From Bifidobacterium pullorum subsp. gallinarum (lineage in GTDB: Bacteria; Actinomycetota; Actinomycetes; Actinomycetales; Bifidobacteriaceae): a stretch of DNA of 64,000 nt. Below the pieces are notes generated by a model. That model ran no database searches. It saw nothing but the letters and a program-made list of their open reading frames with translations, and had not been told where the DNA came from. The DNA lies in assembly GCF_000741215.1 (NCBI RefSeq), contig NZ_JGYX01000003.1:124345-188344 (forward strand), given 5' to 3'. Below, piece by piece: positions 63,694-64,000 of this stretch. How positions within the stretch are numbered: position 1 is the stretch's first letter; each line of letters starts with the position of its first letter. Both the position numbers and the translations under genes were made by a program.

Positions 63694-64000
<307 letters not shown>

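Overview
The window is high-GC, tightly packed bacterial DNA, and its content fits the genus Bifidobacterium. It has AAGGAG-type ribosome binding sites, purine genes split into purF-purM-purD and purE-purK blocks, luxS beside recQ, intracellular GH51 arabinofuranosidases, a GH120-type beta-xylosidase and many solute-binding proteins. I cannot name the species from sequence alone.

Layout. 1-4.3 kb: start of a Y-family polymerase gene with a LexA-type box, then purF-purM-purD. 4.3-10.6 kb: an ALDH3-like/SDR pair, an LTA-synthase-like phosphoglycerol transferase, an orphan zinc-binding lipoprotein behind a Zur-like box, and a Fur/Zur regulator attached to purE-purK. 12.5-19.2 kb: an MDR dehydrogenase with two compensating frameshifts, a divergent DXS-like TPP enzyme, and a MacB-like ABC set that includes an anchored surface protein. 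19.4-23 kb: tRNA-Arg, an AlbA/schlafen-type ATP-binding regulator and a 759-aa GH51 enzyme. 23.2-29.8 kb: an RpiR regulator followed by a 2-aminoethylphosphonate catabolic locus (broken ATPase, permease-permease-binding-protein fusion, phnW, phnX). 30-33 kb: a Cys-type alpha/beta hydrolase with a MerR regulator and a 19-bp-spacer promoter, then a DUF2975/small-HTH pair. 33-42.3 kb: dnaG, dgt, alr, a GNAT, luxS, recQ and cysK, all on the minus strand. 42.4-48 kb: a YtrA-type regulator with its ABC exporter, and a UvrA-like gene carrying two perfect hairpins inside its reading frame. 48-54.3 kb: a CmpB-like membrane protein, the GH120-type enzyme, and an ECF transporter whose S and T components appear fused through a deletion. 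54.4-59.5 kb: a complete peptide-type ABC importer. 59.7-64 kb: coaX, two tandem paralogous sugar-binding lipoproteins, and a divergent GH51 gene cut by the window end.

The genes suggest a gut saccharolytic organism that uses arabinoxylan-type oligosaccharides (two GH51 and one GH120 enzyme, with sugar-binding proteins) and has an unusual accessory route from aminoethylphosphonate to phosphate, alanine and acetaldehyde. Erosion is visible at several loci: the phosphonate ATPase, the ECF S component and the MDR dehydrogenase. Intergenic regions hold several families of inverted repeats, some present at more than one locus.
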